From positions 1 to 64,000 of the forward strand of contig JAABSH010000012.1 in the NCBI GenBank assembly GCA_011390465.1: a stretch of DNA of 64,000 bases, read 5' to 3'. This DNA comes from Desulfobacteraceae bacterium (GTDB lineage: Bacteria > Desulfobacterota > Desulfobacteria > Desulfobacterales > Desulfosalsimonadaceae). The notes below the pieces were generated by a model. That model was given only the letters and a program-made list of their open reading frames with translations. It was not told where the DNA came from and did no database searches. Position numbers and translations under genes: made by a program. Of this stretch, positions 19,513 through 29,022 are shown in pieces. The number at the start of each line of letters is the position of its first letter. Within the stretch, counting starts at the first letter, position 1.

Positions 19513-19558
19513 GCTATCAAAATCAAAATCGGGATCGGGATTGGGATCGAAATCGTTC
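19513..19558. repeat. hexanucleotide-period array (ATCNNN)n
   Basis: atcaaaatcaaaatcgggatcgggattgggatcgaaatcg, period 6. Confidence 0.8.
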
Positions 19559-19612
19559 CCAATTCCCACGGTGACGGCTGGACATACGTCAACTGAAAAA
19601 GCAGGAGCAGCA

Positions 19613-20338
19613 ATGAAGACGCCCAAAGATTATATTGTTTTTCCCCTGGATGTGGCCACGGCAACGGAAGCGGCCCGGTATATTGATCTGCTTTCAGACA
19701 AGGTGGGCATGTTTAAAGTGGGGCTGGAACTTTTTATAAATACCGGACCTGAAATTGTCCGGATGATTCAGTTGGCAGGACCAGCGGAAATATTTCTGGA
19801 TCTTAAATTTCATGATATTCCGGCCACTGTGGAGCGGGCCACTGCCCAGGCCGCGGAACTGGGCGTGCGGTTTCTTACGGTGCATTGCGGTGAGACGCCG
19901 CGTATGCTGGCGGCGGCCGTGGCCGGCGGCGGGGACAGGGTCGGGATTCTCGGGGTTACGGTGCTGACCAGCGTTTCTCCGGAAGAGATTGCCGCCGCCG
20001 GATTTAAAGATGCGTTTACTTCCGATATGACCGTGCTGGTCAAAAAACGGGCCCGGATGGCAAAAGCTGCCGGGTGTGCCGGGGTGGTGTGTTCAGGCCG
20101 GGAAGTGAAAATGATCAAAGAAAATTTCGGCAAAAATTTTTACGCGGTGACCCCGGGCATCCGGCCGGCATGGCAGGCGGCAGATGATGACCAGCGCCGG
20201 ATTGTAACGCCTGCAGATGCCATTAAAAACGGATCAGACTATCTGGTCATCGGCCGGCCCATTCGGGATGCGGAGGACCCCCGGGCTGCGGCAAAAAGAA
20301 TTGCCGATGAAATCGACGGGGCACTGAATCAATCTTAG
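19613..20338 (+). CDS. pyrF: orotidine 5'-phosphate decarboxylase
   Basis: FPLDVATATEA, FKVGLELF, FLDLKFHDIPATV, TPGIRP, VIGRPI. Confidence 0.95.
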   Translation: MKTPKDYIVFPLDVATATEAARYIDLLSDKVGMFKVGLELFINTGPEIVRMIQLAGPAEIFLDLKFHDIPATVERATAQAAELGVRFLTVHCGETPRMLAAAVAGGGDRVGILGVTVLTSVSPEEIAAAGFKDAFTSDMTVLVKKRARMAKAAGCAGVVCSGREVKMIKENFGKNFYAVTPGIRPAWQAADDDQRRIVTPADAIKNGSDYLVIGRPIRDAEDPRAAAKRIADEIDGALNQS

Positions 20339-20352
20339 AATAAGTGGAAAAG

Positions 20353-20394
20353 GAAAAAACGCCGGCAGGACAATTCCCTGACCGGCGTTTTTTC
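20353..20394. terminator. intrinsic bidirectional terminator after pyrF
   Basis: Perfect inverted repeat gaaaaaacgccgg / ccggcgttttttc with A/T tails on both sides. Confidence 0.85.
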
Positions 20395-20424
20395 ATCACT
20401 TTTTTAGGGTCGCAACGCTGCCAG

Positions 20425-20480
20425 CCTTCCACCTTCCACCTTCCAGCTTTCAGCTTTCAGCTTTCAGCTTTCAGCTTCTA
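20425..20480. repeat. heptanucleotide tandem repeat, 8 units
   Basis: (CCTTCCA)3 (GCTTTCA)4 GCTTCTA counted directly. Confidence 0.9.
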
Positions 20481-20482
20481 CC

Positions 20483-20581
20483 TCACCCCGCCACCAGCCG
20501 ATACACGGTGAGTGCGATAATCCCCGCGCCGATGACCAGCGCCAGTAAAACCTGATCCGGGCTGAACTGTTTTAAAGGCAT
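20483..20581 (-). CDS. candidate 32-aa single-TM small protein downstream of lysC
   Basis: MPLKQFSPDQVLLALVIGAGIIALTVYRLVAG*; ATG lies 15 nt after lysC stop, same strand; no strong SD. Confidence 0.4.
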   Translation of the reverse strand: MPLKQFSPDQVLLALVIGAGIIALTVYRLVAG

Positions 20582-20596
20582 AAAACGCGCTCTATG

Positions 20597-21814
20597 TTAT
20601 TCCGCATCCAGTCCAAAGGCCGTGTGCAGGCTCTGCACGGCCAGTTCCGCGTATTTTTCTTCAATTACGCAGGAAATCCGGATTTCAGAGGTGCTGATCA
20701 TGAGAATATTGATGTTTTCCGCGGCCAGGGTGGTGAACATTTTGGCGGCAACCCCATAGTGGCTGCGCATGCCCACGCCGGTGACGGAAATTTTGGCGAT
20801 ATTTTCATCCCCCATCACTTCTTCGGCATTGATCTCTTTTGCCGTCTTTTTGGAGATTTCCAAGGCTTCTTTGTAATCCGCCTTGCCCACGGTAAAGGTA
20901 AGATCCGTCATATGGCCGGAACGGGTGTTCTGAATAATCATGTCCACAATAATACCGGCCCCGGACACCGGCGACAGAATGCGGGAGGCAATGCCCGGCG
21001 TGTCCGGGATTTTTTTCAGGGTGATGCGGGCTTCATTTTTATTGTGGGTGACTCCGGAAACCACCACTTTTTCCATATTGGCGTCTTCATTAACCACCAT
21101 TGTTCCTTCCTCCTCATTAAAAGACGATCGCACATGGATCGGGACATTGTATTTCATGGCAAATTCAACAGACCGTATCTGCAAAACCTTGGCGCCAAGA
21201 CTGGCCATTTCAAGCATTTCTTCATAGGAGATCCGGTCCAGCTTGCGGGCTTTGGTGCAGACATTGGGGTCCGCGGTATAGACGCCGTTCACATCCGTGT
21301 AGATTTCGCATTGATCCGCGCCAATGCCGGCTGCCACGGCCACGGCCGAGGTATCGGACCCGCCCCGGCCAAGGGTGGTGATGTCGCCCGCGGCATCGCA
21401 TCCCTGAAATCCGGCCACAATCACAATATGATTGTCCGCCAGCAGTTCTTTGAGCCGGGTGGCTTTGATACTGAGTATCCGGGCGGCGCAGGACTGGCTG
21501 TCCGTGAGAATCTCCGCCTGATATCCCAGCAGGGATTTGGCGTTGTATCCCATGGATTTCAGGGTCATGGCCATGAGCGCCACCGTGGTCTGCTCGCCGG
21601 TGGCAAGGAGCACGTCCATTTCCCGCTTGTCCGGAAAATCCGTGATCTGATGGGCGGATTCAATCAGGGAATCCGTGACCCCGCTCATGGCGGAGAGAAT
21701 AACCACCACCTGATTGCCCTGATCATGGGTGCGGGCGACCCGGGCCGCCACATTCCGGATTCGGTCGATATCCCCCACAGATGTGCCGCCGTATTTTTGT
21801 ACGATAAGTGCCAT
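20597..21814 (-). CDS. lysC: aspartate kinase
   Basis: [37 protein letters not shown], tandem ACT domains. Confidence 0.96.
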   Translation of the reverse strand: MALIVQKYGGTSVGDIDRIRNVAARVARTHDQGNQVVVILSAMSGVTDSLIESAHQITDFPDKREMDVLLATGEQTTVALMAMTLKSMGYNAKSLLGYQAEILTDSQSCAARILSIKATRLKELLADNHIVIVAGFQGCDAAGDITTLGRGGSDTSAVAVAAGIGADQCEIYTDVNGVYTADPNVCTKARKLDRISYEEMLEMASLGAKVLQIRSVEFAMKYNVPIHVRSSFNEEEGTMVVNEDANMEKVVVSGVTHNKNEARITLKKIPDTPGIASRILSPVSGAGIIVDMIIQNTRSGHMTDLTFTVGKADYKEALEISKKTAKEINAEEVMGDENIAKISVTGVGMRSHYGVAAKMFTTLAAENINILMISTSEIRISCVIEEKYAELAVQSLHTAFGLDAE

Positions 21815-21870
21815 GTTTACCTCGTTAGGGTGCGCCTGGGCGCGTCAAAAGTTTTTTTCCAGGGTCTTTA

Positions 21871-22377
21871 TTAAACAGGATTTTTATCAGAAAGGACCTT
21901 TACCAGATTTGTATTTTCTCGTCCATATAAAAATAGCGTAATTTTCCGGATGGAATCGTCAACCACGCGGATGGAGACCCCCATGTCCGGAACCGGGGCA
22001 TCCGGCCCCATGCGCTCAGCCCATTCCACCACCAGCACGCCGTGATCAATATCAAGGTCGTCAAATCCCATATCCTCCAGTTCCAGGGCACTGGATATCC
22101 GGTACAGATCCGCGTGAAAAAGTTTCAGGCGGCCGGGGTATTCATTGACCAGGGCATAGGTGGGGCTGGTGATATAATAATCTGCCGGTACGTCCAGCCC
22201 CCTTGCGAGCCCCTGAACAAAAACGGTTTTTCCCGCGCCCAGGTCACCGGAAAGAAAGATAAGGGTTTTTTGGTCAATTTTTCGGCCCACGGATTCTCCG
22301 AACCGCCGGGTTTCTTCCGCGCCATGGGTGGTGATGTTAATGACAGCTGATGCCCGCGGGATCGGATCACGGCTCAT
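21871..22377 (-). CDS. tsaE: tRNA threonylcarbamoyladenosine biosynthesis ATPase
   Basis: LIFLSGDLGAGKTVFVQGLARGL Walker A; SPTYALVNEY; HADLYRI. Confidence 0.93.
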   Translation of the reverse strand: MSRDPIPRASAVINITTHGAEETRRFGESVGRKIDQKTLIFLSGDLGAGKTVFVQGLARGLDVPADYYITSPTYALVNEYPGRLKLFHADLYRISSALELEDMGFDDLDIDHGVLVVEWAERMGPDAPVPDMGVSIRVVDDSIRKITLFLYGRENTNLVKVLSDKNPV

Positions 22378-23990
22378 AAAAGTTCCGTTTGTACCGGTTC
22401 AAAAACATGCGGGGACGCGAATCCGTTCTGCCCGGTCAGGACGCGAACAGCCTGGGGAATGGCGGTTGCGACCTCCGATGCAATGTATCCGTAAGGACCT
22501 TTTGATTCAGCCGCCTGGTCCGCGGCCCGGCCGTGGACATAAACTGCCAGGCGGGCCGCAACTGCCGGCGGATATCCCTGGGCCAGATAACCGGCCACCA
22601 TGCCGGTGAGCACATCCCCCATGCCGCCGGAGGCCATGCCCGGATTTCCCGTGGGGTTGACGAATGTGTGGCCGTCCGGGCCGGCAATCAGGGTGCGGGC
22701 GCCTTTAAGGACAACAAAGACATCATGATCCGCGGCAAACTGCTTGGCCGCATCCAGACGGTTTTCCTGGATCGCGTTTGGGGTGCAGGCCAGCAGCCGG
22801 GCCATTTCACCGGGATGGGGGGTTAAGATGATGTCTGCTTTTTTTTGGTTTAAAATTGCCGGATTATCCGCTAGGCAGTTTATTCCGTCCGCGTCAATGA
22901 CCATGGGCACCGGGCAATGTTGAACCAGAAGCCGGACCAGGGCTTTTGTCGGCGCATCCGTGCCCATTCCCGGACCCAGGGCCAGACATTTTTTGCCTTG
23001 CGCAAGTTCCAGAATGGGTTGAGCAGCAGCCTCCGTGTGGGCTGCGGCGCTGGTTTCCGGCAGCACACAGGTCATGACCTCCGGCACCATGGGTTCCAGC
23101 ATCGGGTTCAATGTCCGCGGGATGCCCAGCGTTACCAGTCCGGCGCCGGACCGCAGGGCCGCCATGCTGGTCAGGGCAGCGGCCCCGGTTTTGCCGGGAG
23201 ATCCGGCAATCACCAGCACATGACCGGTGGCGCCTTTGTGCAGATCCACGGGCCGGGGCCGGATAAGGGTTTTGATTATTTTTTCGGTTGTCAGATGATG
23301 CCGGGGCGGGACGTTTTTCACAATATGGGGCGGGATGCCGATGTCCACCACATGCAGGCGTCCGGTGTATTCCGCGCCGGGCAGCATTAGATGGCCGATT
23401 TTGGGAAACGCAAAGGTAGCGGTGGCCGCGGCCCGGATGCAGGTGCCCCAGGGCATGCCGGTATCCGCATTCAGGCCGGAAGGGATGTCCACGGAAAAAA
23501 CCGGCCGGCCCGTATTCCGGCTCAGTTCATTGATAAAGTCAATGATGGTCCGGAAAACCCCCCGGACATCCGAATTAAGGCCGGTGCCGAGGATGGCGTC
23601 CACAAAAAAAGGATGATGGGCCATTTCGGTTTTTACGTTCTGGAACTGGTTGTCATCTGTGATCTCCCGGATTTTCAACTCACAGGCCTCCAGAAGCCTG
23701 AAATTTTTCAGCGCATTTCCCGTAAGCCGGTCTTTGGCCGACAAAAGGTAAACCGTTACCGGAATACCGGCGTTTGCCAGGTACCGGGCAATGACAAATC
23801 CGTCGCCGCCGTTGTTGCCCCGGCCCGCTATTACCGCTCCCCGGCCGGATGAGAGCTCCGGAAAGGTTCGCATGAGAATCCGGGCAGCTCCCCGGCCCGC
23901 GTTTTCCATCAATACCCTGCCGGGCAGACCAAAGGATTCAATGGTCTGCCGGTCCATTTCCCGCATTTCTTCGGCCGTGACTAAATGCAT
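22374..23990 (-). CDS. nnr: bifunctional NAD(P)H-hydrate epimerase / ADP-dependent (S)-NAD(P)H-hydrate dehydratase
   Basis: GRGNNGGDGFVIARYL, FSVDIPSGLNADTG, KGATGHVLVIAGSPGKTGAA, LTPHPGEMARL, NPGMASGGMGDVLTGMVAGYLAQG. Confidence 0.95.
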   Translation of the reverse strand: MHLVTAEEMREMDRQTIESFGLPGRVLMENAGRGAARILMRTFPELSSGRGAVIAGRGNNGGDGFVIARYLANAGIPVTVYLLSAKDRLTGNALKNFRLLEACELKIREITDDNQFQNVKTEMAHHPFFVDAILGTGLNSDVRGVFRTIIDFINELSRNTGRPVFSVDIPSGLNADTGMPWGTCIRAAATATFAFPKIGHLMLPGAEYTGRLHVVDIGIPPHIVKNVPPRHHLTTEKIIKTLIRPRPVDLHKGATGHVLVIAGSPGKTGAAALTSMAALRSGAGLVTLGIPRTLNPMLEPMVPEVMTCVLPETSAAAHTEAAAQPILELAQGKKCLALGPGMGTDAPTKALVRLLVQHCPVPMVIDADGINCLADNPAILNQKKADIILTPHPGEMARLLACTPNAIQENRLDAAKQFAADHDVFVVLKGARTLIAGPDGHTFVNPTGNPGMASGGMGDVLTGMVAGYLAQGYPPAVAARLAVYVHGRAADQAAESKGPYGYIASEVATAIPQAVRVLTGQNGFASPHVFEPVQTELL

Positions 23991-24020
23991 ATTTTATTTT
24001 ATCCCCAAAAAAGAATTTAT

Positions 24021-24055
24021 TTAACCACAGAGAACTCAGAGATCTCTGTGGTTAA
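24021..24055. repeat. palindromic repeat, ACCACAGAG family
   Basis: Perfect 13-bp inverted repeat TTAACCACAGAGA / TCTCTGTGGTTAA. Confidence 0.85.
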
Positions 24056-24090
24056 TTTTTGTTACAAATTCAACGAACTGAATTTCCTTA

Positions 24091-24130
24091 TTCGACGTTG
24101 GATGTTCAACGTTCGATGTCCAACGTTCAG
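24091..24130. repeat. short palindromic repeat, CGTTGGA-TGTTCAACG family
   Basis: ttcgaCGTTGGAtgttcaacgttcgatgTCCAACGttca. Confidence 0.65.
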
Positions 24131-24135
24131 GCCGT

Positions 24136-24855
24136 CTATAACGCGTTAACTAAATTTAACATGTCCTTCACTGCCTGCTGCATTCCCACCAGGGCGGCCC
24201 GGGCAATGATGCTGTGGCCGATGGAGAATTCATCAATTTCGTTTAATCCGCGAAACCATTTAATGGTGTTGTAGCACAGGCCGTGGCCCGCGTTGACCCC
24301 CAGGTTGAGCCGTGCCGCTGTTTTGGCGGCCTCTATGATGGCGGCAAAGGCCGTGTCTTTTTCCGCCGGCGTACGGGCGTCGCAAAAGGCGCCGGTATGA
24401 ATTTCAATCATGTCCGCATCAATGTCCCGGGCTTTTTGGATTTGATCAGTGGCCGGGTCAATGAACAGGCTGACCTTGATTTTGTGCCGGTGAAGCGTGG
24501 CAATGGCCTTTGCCACGGTGTCTGCGTGGGTGATAACATCAAGGCCGCCTTCAGTGGTGAGCTCTTCTCGTTTTTCCGGCACCAGGGTGACCAGTTCCGG
24601 TTTTACATCCGCGGCAATGGTGAGCATTTTATCGGTGGCCGCCATTTCCAGAATCAGTTTGGATAAAACGGTTTTGCGCAGCAGGTAAACGTCCCGGTCC
24701 TGAATATGCCGCCGGTCTTCCCGAAGATGCACCACAATGCCGTCCGCGCCGGCCAGTTCCGCCAGCACCGCGGCCGCCACCGGGTCCGGATAATTGACAC
24801 CCCGGGCCTGCCGCAGCGTCGCGATATGATCTACATTTACTGCCAGTCCTGCCAT
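24136..24855 (-). CDS. pdxJ: pyridoxine 5'-phosphate synthase
   Basis: MAGLAVNVDHIATLRQARGVNYPDPV, GADGIVVHLREDRRHIQ, NAGHGLCYNT. Confidence 0.96.
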   Translation of the reverse strand: MAGLAVNVDHIATLRQARGVNYPDPVAAAVLAELAGADGIVVHLREDRRHIQDRDVYLLRKTVLSKLILEMAATDKMLTIAADVKPELVTLVPEKREELTTEGGLDVITHADTVAKAIATLHRHKIKVSLFIDPATDQIQKARDIDADMIEIHTGAFCDARTPAEKDTAFAAIIEAAKTAARLNLGVNAGHGLCYNTIKWFRGLNEIDEFSIGHSIIARAALVGMQQAVKDMLNLVNAL

Positions 24856-24859
24856 GGTT

Positions 24860-25300
24860 CTATTCCTTTGATATGATGTTGAATAATGCTTCGGTTTTGC
24901 GGTCCATTTCCGCTTCATCCGCCTTGCTTCGCTCATGGTCATATCCGAAAAGATGCAGAATACCGTGAATCAGAAGAAAGTCAAGGCGCCGGGTGAAGCT
25001 GATATTGAGCACATCGGCTTCCCGGGCCGCGGTTTCCGCGGAAATAACCACATCGCCGAGCAGTTCCGGGGTGAGATCGGCAAATTCCCCTTCTTTCATG
25101 GAAAAGGCCAGCACATTGGTGGGGCCGTTCCGGTGCCGGTACTGCTCGTTGAGCTGTGCGATTTGCCCATCATCCATGATGACAATGGACAGTTCGGCAT
25201 CAGGACTGCCCAAGGCGTTTAAGAGTGCTTGGGCCGTCGTCTGCATCCGGGTCAGGGAGATCCGGTGCCGGTTCTGGAGGTTGTCGATCAGTATGCCCAT
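24860..25300 (-). CDS. ybeY: rRNA maturation endoribonuclease YbeY
   Basis: HGILHLFGYDHERSKADEAEMDRK zinc motif; NVLAFSM. Confidence 0.95.
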   Translation of the reverse strand: MGILIDNLQNRHRISLTRMQTTAQALLNALGSPDAELSIVIMDDGQIAQLNEQYRHRNGPTNVLAFSMKEGEFADLTPELLGDVVISAETAAREADVLNISFTRRLDFLLIHGILHLFGYDHERSKADEAEMDRKTEALFNIISKE

Positions 25301-27611
25301 TTTTTTCCTTTGGTTCACCGGAAGTGATACCGGCGGCGGATTTGGGGGAAAATTTTTCCGGATATTCTACCCGGTGATGATAAATGCCGTTTAATATTTT
25401 ATTAAAACTGCGCGCAATGTTGTGCAGGTCCTTGAGGGTGAGCGGGCATTCATCCAGCTGGTTGTCTGAAAACAGTTTGTTGAAAAGCTGCTGCACCAGC
25501 CCCTGAATGCGCGCCGGCGTGGGATGCTCAAGGGTTCGGGAGGCTGCCTCCACCACATCCGCCAGCATGATAAGAGCGGTTTCCCGGGTCTGGGGCTTGG
25601 GGCCGGGATACCGGAAATTGTCCATATTTACCACCTGGTCTTCTTTGGCCTGCTGTTTGGCTTTGTTGTAAAAAAAACTGATCAGGTTGGTGCCGTGGTG
25701 TTGTTGAATGGCATCCACAATCTGCTGGCCGAGTTTTTTTTCTTTTGCCAGTTCAATACCGTTTTTCACATGGGCGGTCAGGATCAGGCAGGACATGGAC
25801 GGGGCCAGTTTGTTGTGGATGTTTTTGCAGTCCCGTTGATTTTCAATGAAATAGAGAGGGTTTTTCAGCTTGCCGATGTCATGGTAATATCCGCATACTT
25901 TTGCCAGCAGGGGATTGGCCCCGATCTCTGATGCGGCCGCTTCCGCAAGAGATCCCACAATCACGGAATGGTGATAGGTGCCCGGTGCTTCCAGCATGAG
26001 GCGCCGCAGCAGGGGCTGATCCAGATTGGCCAGCTCGTGCAGGGTGCTGTCCGTGGTGTAGCCAAAGGAAAGCTCCATGAGCGGGGTGAGACCGGCAGCG
26101 ATAATGCCGCTGATGATGCCGCCGGAAAAGGCGAATGTCCAGTCCCACATCAGCTTGAAGCCGGAGAAGTCAATGAGGTAAATGTCAATGATCAGGGCCA
26201 GCACCATGTTCAGCAGCCCCACTTTGACCCCGGCCTGAATCAATCCCTTACGTTCCTTGCAGTTCTGGATCCAGAAAGCGCCCATGATGCCGTTGAGCAG
26301 AAAATACAGGCAGAAGGCATAGCTGTTTTCAAAAGTAATGGCGGCAATCAGAGATAATACAATGGCAAAGGGAAAGGCGATGTTGAATCCCAGAAACTGG
26401 CAGATGGTCATGGGCCCGGCGGCCAGGGGAACGCTGTAGTAAATGGAGGACGGGGACAGGGCAAAAGAGGCGTCCGGGGCAATGGACTGGGCCAGGGAGG
26501 TGACAAACTGCAGAATCAGCAGAAACAGGATCACCACGCTGCTGATGAAAAAAAGGTTTTTATTGTGGTAAACCAGGATTTTCCGCTGGTATTTCAAATG
26601 GATCAGATAGGTGATGGTGAGCAGGGCCAGGATGATGAGGGCGGTGCCGATGCCTTTTTCAATGGCCTGTTTTTTCCCGGCCTGTTCTTTCAGGGCCTGG
26701 AGTTTCAAAACATGTAAAGGGGTGACCCGTTCTCCTTCCCGAAGGATCATTTCTCCTTTTTGGATTTTATAATTGATCGTGTTTATCAGGTTTTCGGCAT
26801 TTGTTTTCCGCTGCTCCGTATCGCTGCGGTTCAGGGTGATATTGGGCTGAATCAGGCGCTGGGTGAAATCAACAATCAGGTTGACCACAGTGTAATCCGT
26901 GTTTTTCAGGATGGGTTCTCCCACAATCCGCACCATGGTCTTGGCCTGGTCCAGGCCGTAAAACTGCCGGAGATTTCTTACAATTTTTTCGTCTTTTTCG
27001 CCAATGGTTTTGAGAACAATGCCTTTTTCATTTTCCCGCAGCAGCAGATCCTTGTTGGCAACCACACCGTTTCTCAGGATTTTGGTCAGAATTTCAATGA
27101 TCAGTTCGGAAACCGCCGGGGAAAATTTTTCTTTTTCCAGAATGGAATAGGCCCCGTCATCTACCGGAATGCCCAGGGTTTTTTCAAATTCAGGTTTCAA
27201 CTGTATGATTTTAAGGTGAAGGTCGGTGGCAGCGGCAACATCAGCGGCTGCAGTCGTGCTGTCCTTTGCGGCAGTCTCAAAAACCGACCGGGGCAGGGCA
27301 AAAGCCTTTTCAATCTGCCGCCCAAGGGTGTCGGCAAGGGGTTTGTTGTAATCATAAACCGTCAGCACACTGTTGCGGGCAATTTCCCGCTGCCGGGCCG
27401 TGGCGGCTTCGTCCTCGATAAAAAAATTCGAAGTGGCTTTGACGTTTTTATCCGCAATTTCCCCCAGCTCATAGGTGGTGCTCATGACCACCAGGCGGGG
27501 GGAGAGAATCAGGGTGGAGAGGATGGTCACTGAAAACAGAAGCCCCCACATAATCCAGAAATCGGCGGAAAAGCGTTTTTTGATCGAAATATCGCTGGGT
27601 TTTGTATTCAT
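25200..27611 (-). CDS. 7TM-HD family (PgpH-like) membrane HD phosphohydrolase
   Basis: Multiple TM segments; GTYHHSVIVGSLAEAAA and CGYYHDIGKLKNP HD motif; upstream of ybeY. Confidence 0.92.
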   Translation of the reverse strand: MNTKPSDISIKKRFSADFWIMWGLLFSVTILSTLILSPRLVVMSTTYELGEIADKNVKATSNFFIEDEAATARQREIARNSVLTVYDYNKPLADTLGRQIEKAFALPRSVFETAAKDSTTAAADVAAATDLHLKIIQLKPEFEKTLGIPVDDGAYSILEKEKFSPAVSELIIEILTKILRNGVVANKDLLLRENEKGIVLKTIGEKDEKIVRNLRQFYGLDQAKTMVRIVGEPILKNTDYTVVNLIVDFTQRLIQPNITLNRSDTEQRKTNAENLINTINYKIQKGEMILREGERVTPLHVLKLQALKEQAGKKQAIEKGIGTALIILALLTITYLIHLKYQRKILVYHNKNLFFISSVVILFLLILQFVTSLAQSIAPDASFALSPSSIYYSVPLAAGPMTICQFLGFNIAFPFAIVLSLIAAITFENSYAFCLYFLLNGIMGAFWIQNCKERKGLIQAGVKVGLLNMVLALIIDIYLIDFSGFKLMWDWTFAFSGGIISGIIAAGLTPLMELSFGYTTDSTLHELANLDQPLLRRLMLEAPGTYHHSVIVGSLAEAAASEIGANPLLAKVCGYYHDIGKLKNPLYFIENQRDCKNIHNKLAPSMSCLILTAHVKNGIELAKEKKLGQQIVDAIQQHHGTNLISFFYNKAKQQAKEDQVVNMDNFRYPGPKPQTRETALIMLADVVEAASRTLEHPTPARIQGLVQQLFNKLFSDNQLDECPLTLKDLHNIARSFNKILNGIYHHRVEYPEKFSPKSAAGITSGEPKEKNGHTDRQPPEPAPDLPDPDADDGPSTLKRLGQS

Positions 27612-27710
27612 AGGACCTGTCCGGTTATCTGTCCGGTCATGGGGTTCAAAAAATCATGCAAAAAAATCAGGACCGCCGCATAAAAAAAACTATAGCAGAA
27701 AATTGAAAGA

Positions 27711-28712
27711 TTATGCAACCGTCGCCGGTGCTGCTTTCTGCTTTCGGGCTTCCTGCTGTTCATAAGCATTGATGATTTTCTGGACCAGTTTGTGCCGCAC
27801 CACGTCGTGCCGGGTGAAAAAGACAAATCCAATGCCCTTGATGCCGTAGAGCAGCTCTTTTGCCTCAATCAGTCCGGAGACACGATTGCCCGGCAGATCA
27901 CTCTGGGTGATGTCGCCGGTGATAACGGCCTTGGAGTTAAATCCGATGCGGGTGAGAAACATTTTCATCTGTTCCGAGGTGGCGTTCTGGGCTTCATCAA
28001 GAATGATAAACGAATCGTTCAGGGTCCGGCCCCGCATAAAGGCCAGCGGTGCCACTTCAATGACATCCTGCTGCATCAGGCCGGCGGCTTTTTCAAAACT
28101 CATCATGTCATGCAGGGCGTCATACAGGGGCCGCAGGTAGGGATTGACTTTTTCCGCCAGGTCGCCGGGCAGAAACCCCAGGGCTTCGCCGGCCTCCACC
28201 GCCGGACGGGTGAGAATAATACGGCTGACCTTTTTTTTTGCCAGGGCCGCCACTGCCATGGCCATGGCCAGGTAGGTTTTGCCCGTGCCGGCCGGGCCGA
28301 TGCCAAAGGCAATGTCATGGTGACGGATGGCATCAATATATTCTTTCTGATTGGGATTTTTGGGGGTAATGGTGCGTTTTTTGGCTGTGACATAAACCGT
28401 ATCCATGAAAATGGATTTCAGCGCCACGCGGCTGTCCCGGCGCAGCACATTGATGGCGTATTCCACGTCTTTTTCATAGACCGGATATCCCTCCCGGATC
28501 AGGTTGTACAGCTGATTGAGGATGTTTTCAGCCAGATCAGCGCTGATGGTGTCCCCGGAAATGGAAACCATGTTTCCCCGGGCGGTGATGGTCGTCTCCA
28601 CTGCGTCCGCAATCTGCTTCAGGTGGCTGTTGTGCACGCCAAAAAGCGCGTGGGCCGCGTGGTTGTCGGAAAAAGTGAGTTCCCTGACGGTTTGCTCTTG
28701 ATAATTGTTCAT
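27711..28712 (-). CDS. PhoH-family ATPase
   Basis: FGIGPAGTGKTYLAMAMAVAAL Walker A, RPAVEAGEALGFLPGDL, FIILDEAQNAT. Confidence 0.95.
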   Translation of the reverse strand: MNNYQEQTVRELTFSDNHAAHALFGVHNSHLKQIADAVETTITARGNMVSISGDTISADLAENILNQLYNLIREGYPVYEKDVEYAINVLRRDSRVALKSIFMDTVYVTAKKRTITPKNPNQKEYIDAIRHHDIAFGIGPAGTGKTYLAMAMAVAALAKKKVSRIILTRPAVEAGEALGFLPGDLAEKVNPYLRPLYDALHDMMSFEKAAGLMQQDVIEVAPLAFMRGRTLNDSFIILDEAQNATSEQMKMFLTRIGFNSKAVITGDITQSDLPGNRVSGLIEAKELLYGIKGIGFVFFTRHDVVRHKLVQKIINAYEQQEARKQKAAPATVA

Positions 28713-28814
28713 ATAAACCAGACGGTTGTTTAAATAAGGATCTGGGGTTGCATTTAAATGAAAATTGTATGAGATTCAATTACACCTGAAGATAGTGAAA
28801 AAACAAGAATTTTC

Positions 28815-28843
28815 TTGACCCGAACCACCGGCTTGATTAGGGT
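28815..28843 (+). promoter_or_regulatory. possible sigma70-type promoter upstream of cvpA-like gene
   Basis: TTGACC-N17-TAGGGT. Confidence 0.3.
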
Positions 28844-28894
28844 AACCTGCTGATACAGTTATTTTTTACGGGTTATCCAGCTGCCGGGAGGTCA

Positions 28895-28943
28895 GTTTTC
28901 GATCCCGATCCCGATTTCGATCCCGATCCCGATCTTGATTTTG
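28895..28943. repeat. hexanucleotide-period array (GATCCC/GATTTC)n
   Basis: gttttcgatcccgatcccgatttcgatcccgatcccgatcttgattttg. Confidence 0.85.
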
Positions 28944-29022
28944 CATTTGATCTCAAAAAACAGCATTGTTCAGGGGGTGAACCGCCCCTTGTGCGAACCG
29001 GACACCCCGAAAAAGGAGATTC

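Noticed and set aside
20594-21874. 426-aa + strand ORF opposite lysC
   Set aside because: Antisense shadow of a clear aspartate kinase gene in high-GC DNA; low-complexity His/Gly-rich translation
27792-28733. 313-aa + strand ORF opposite phoH
   Set aside because: Antisense shadow ORF
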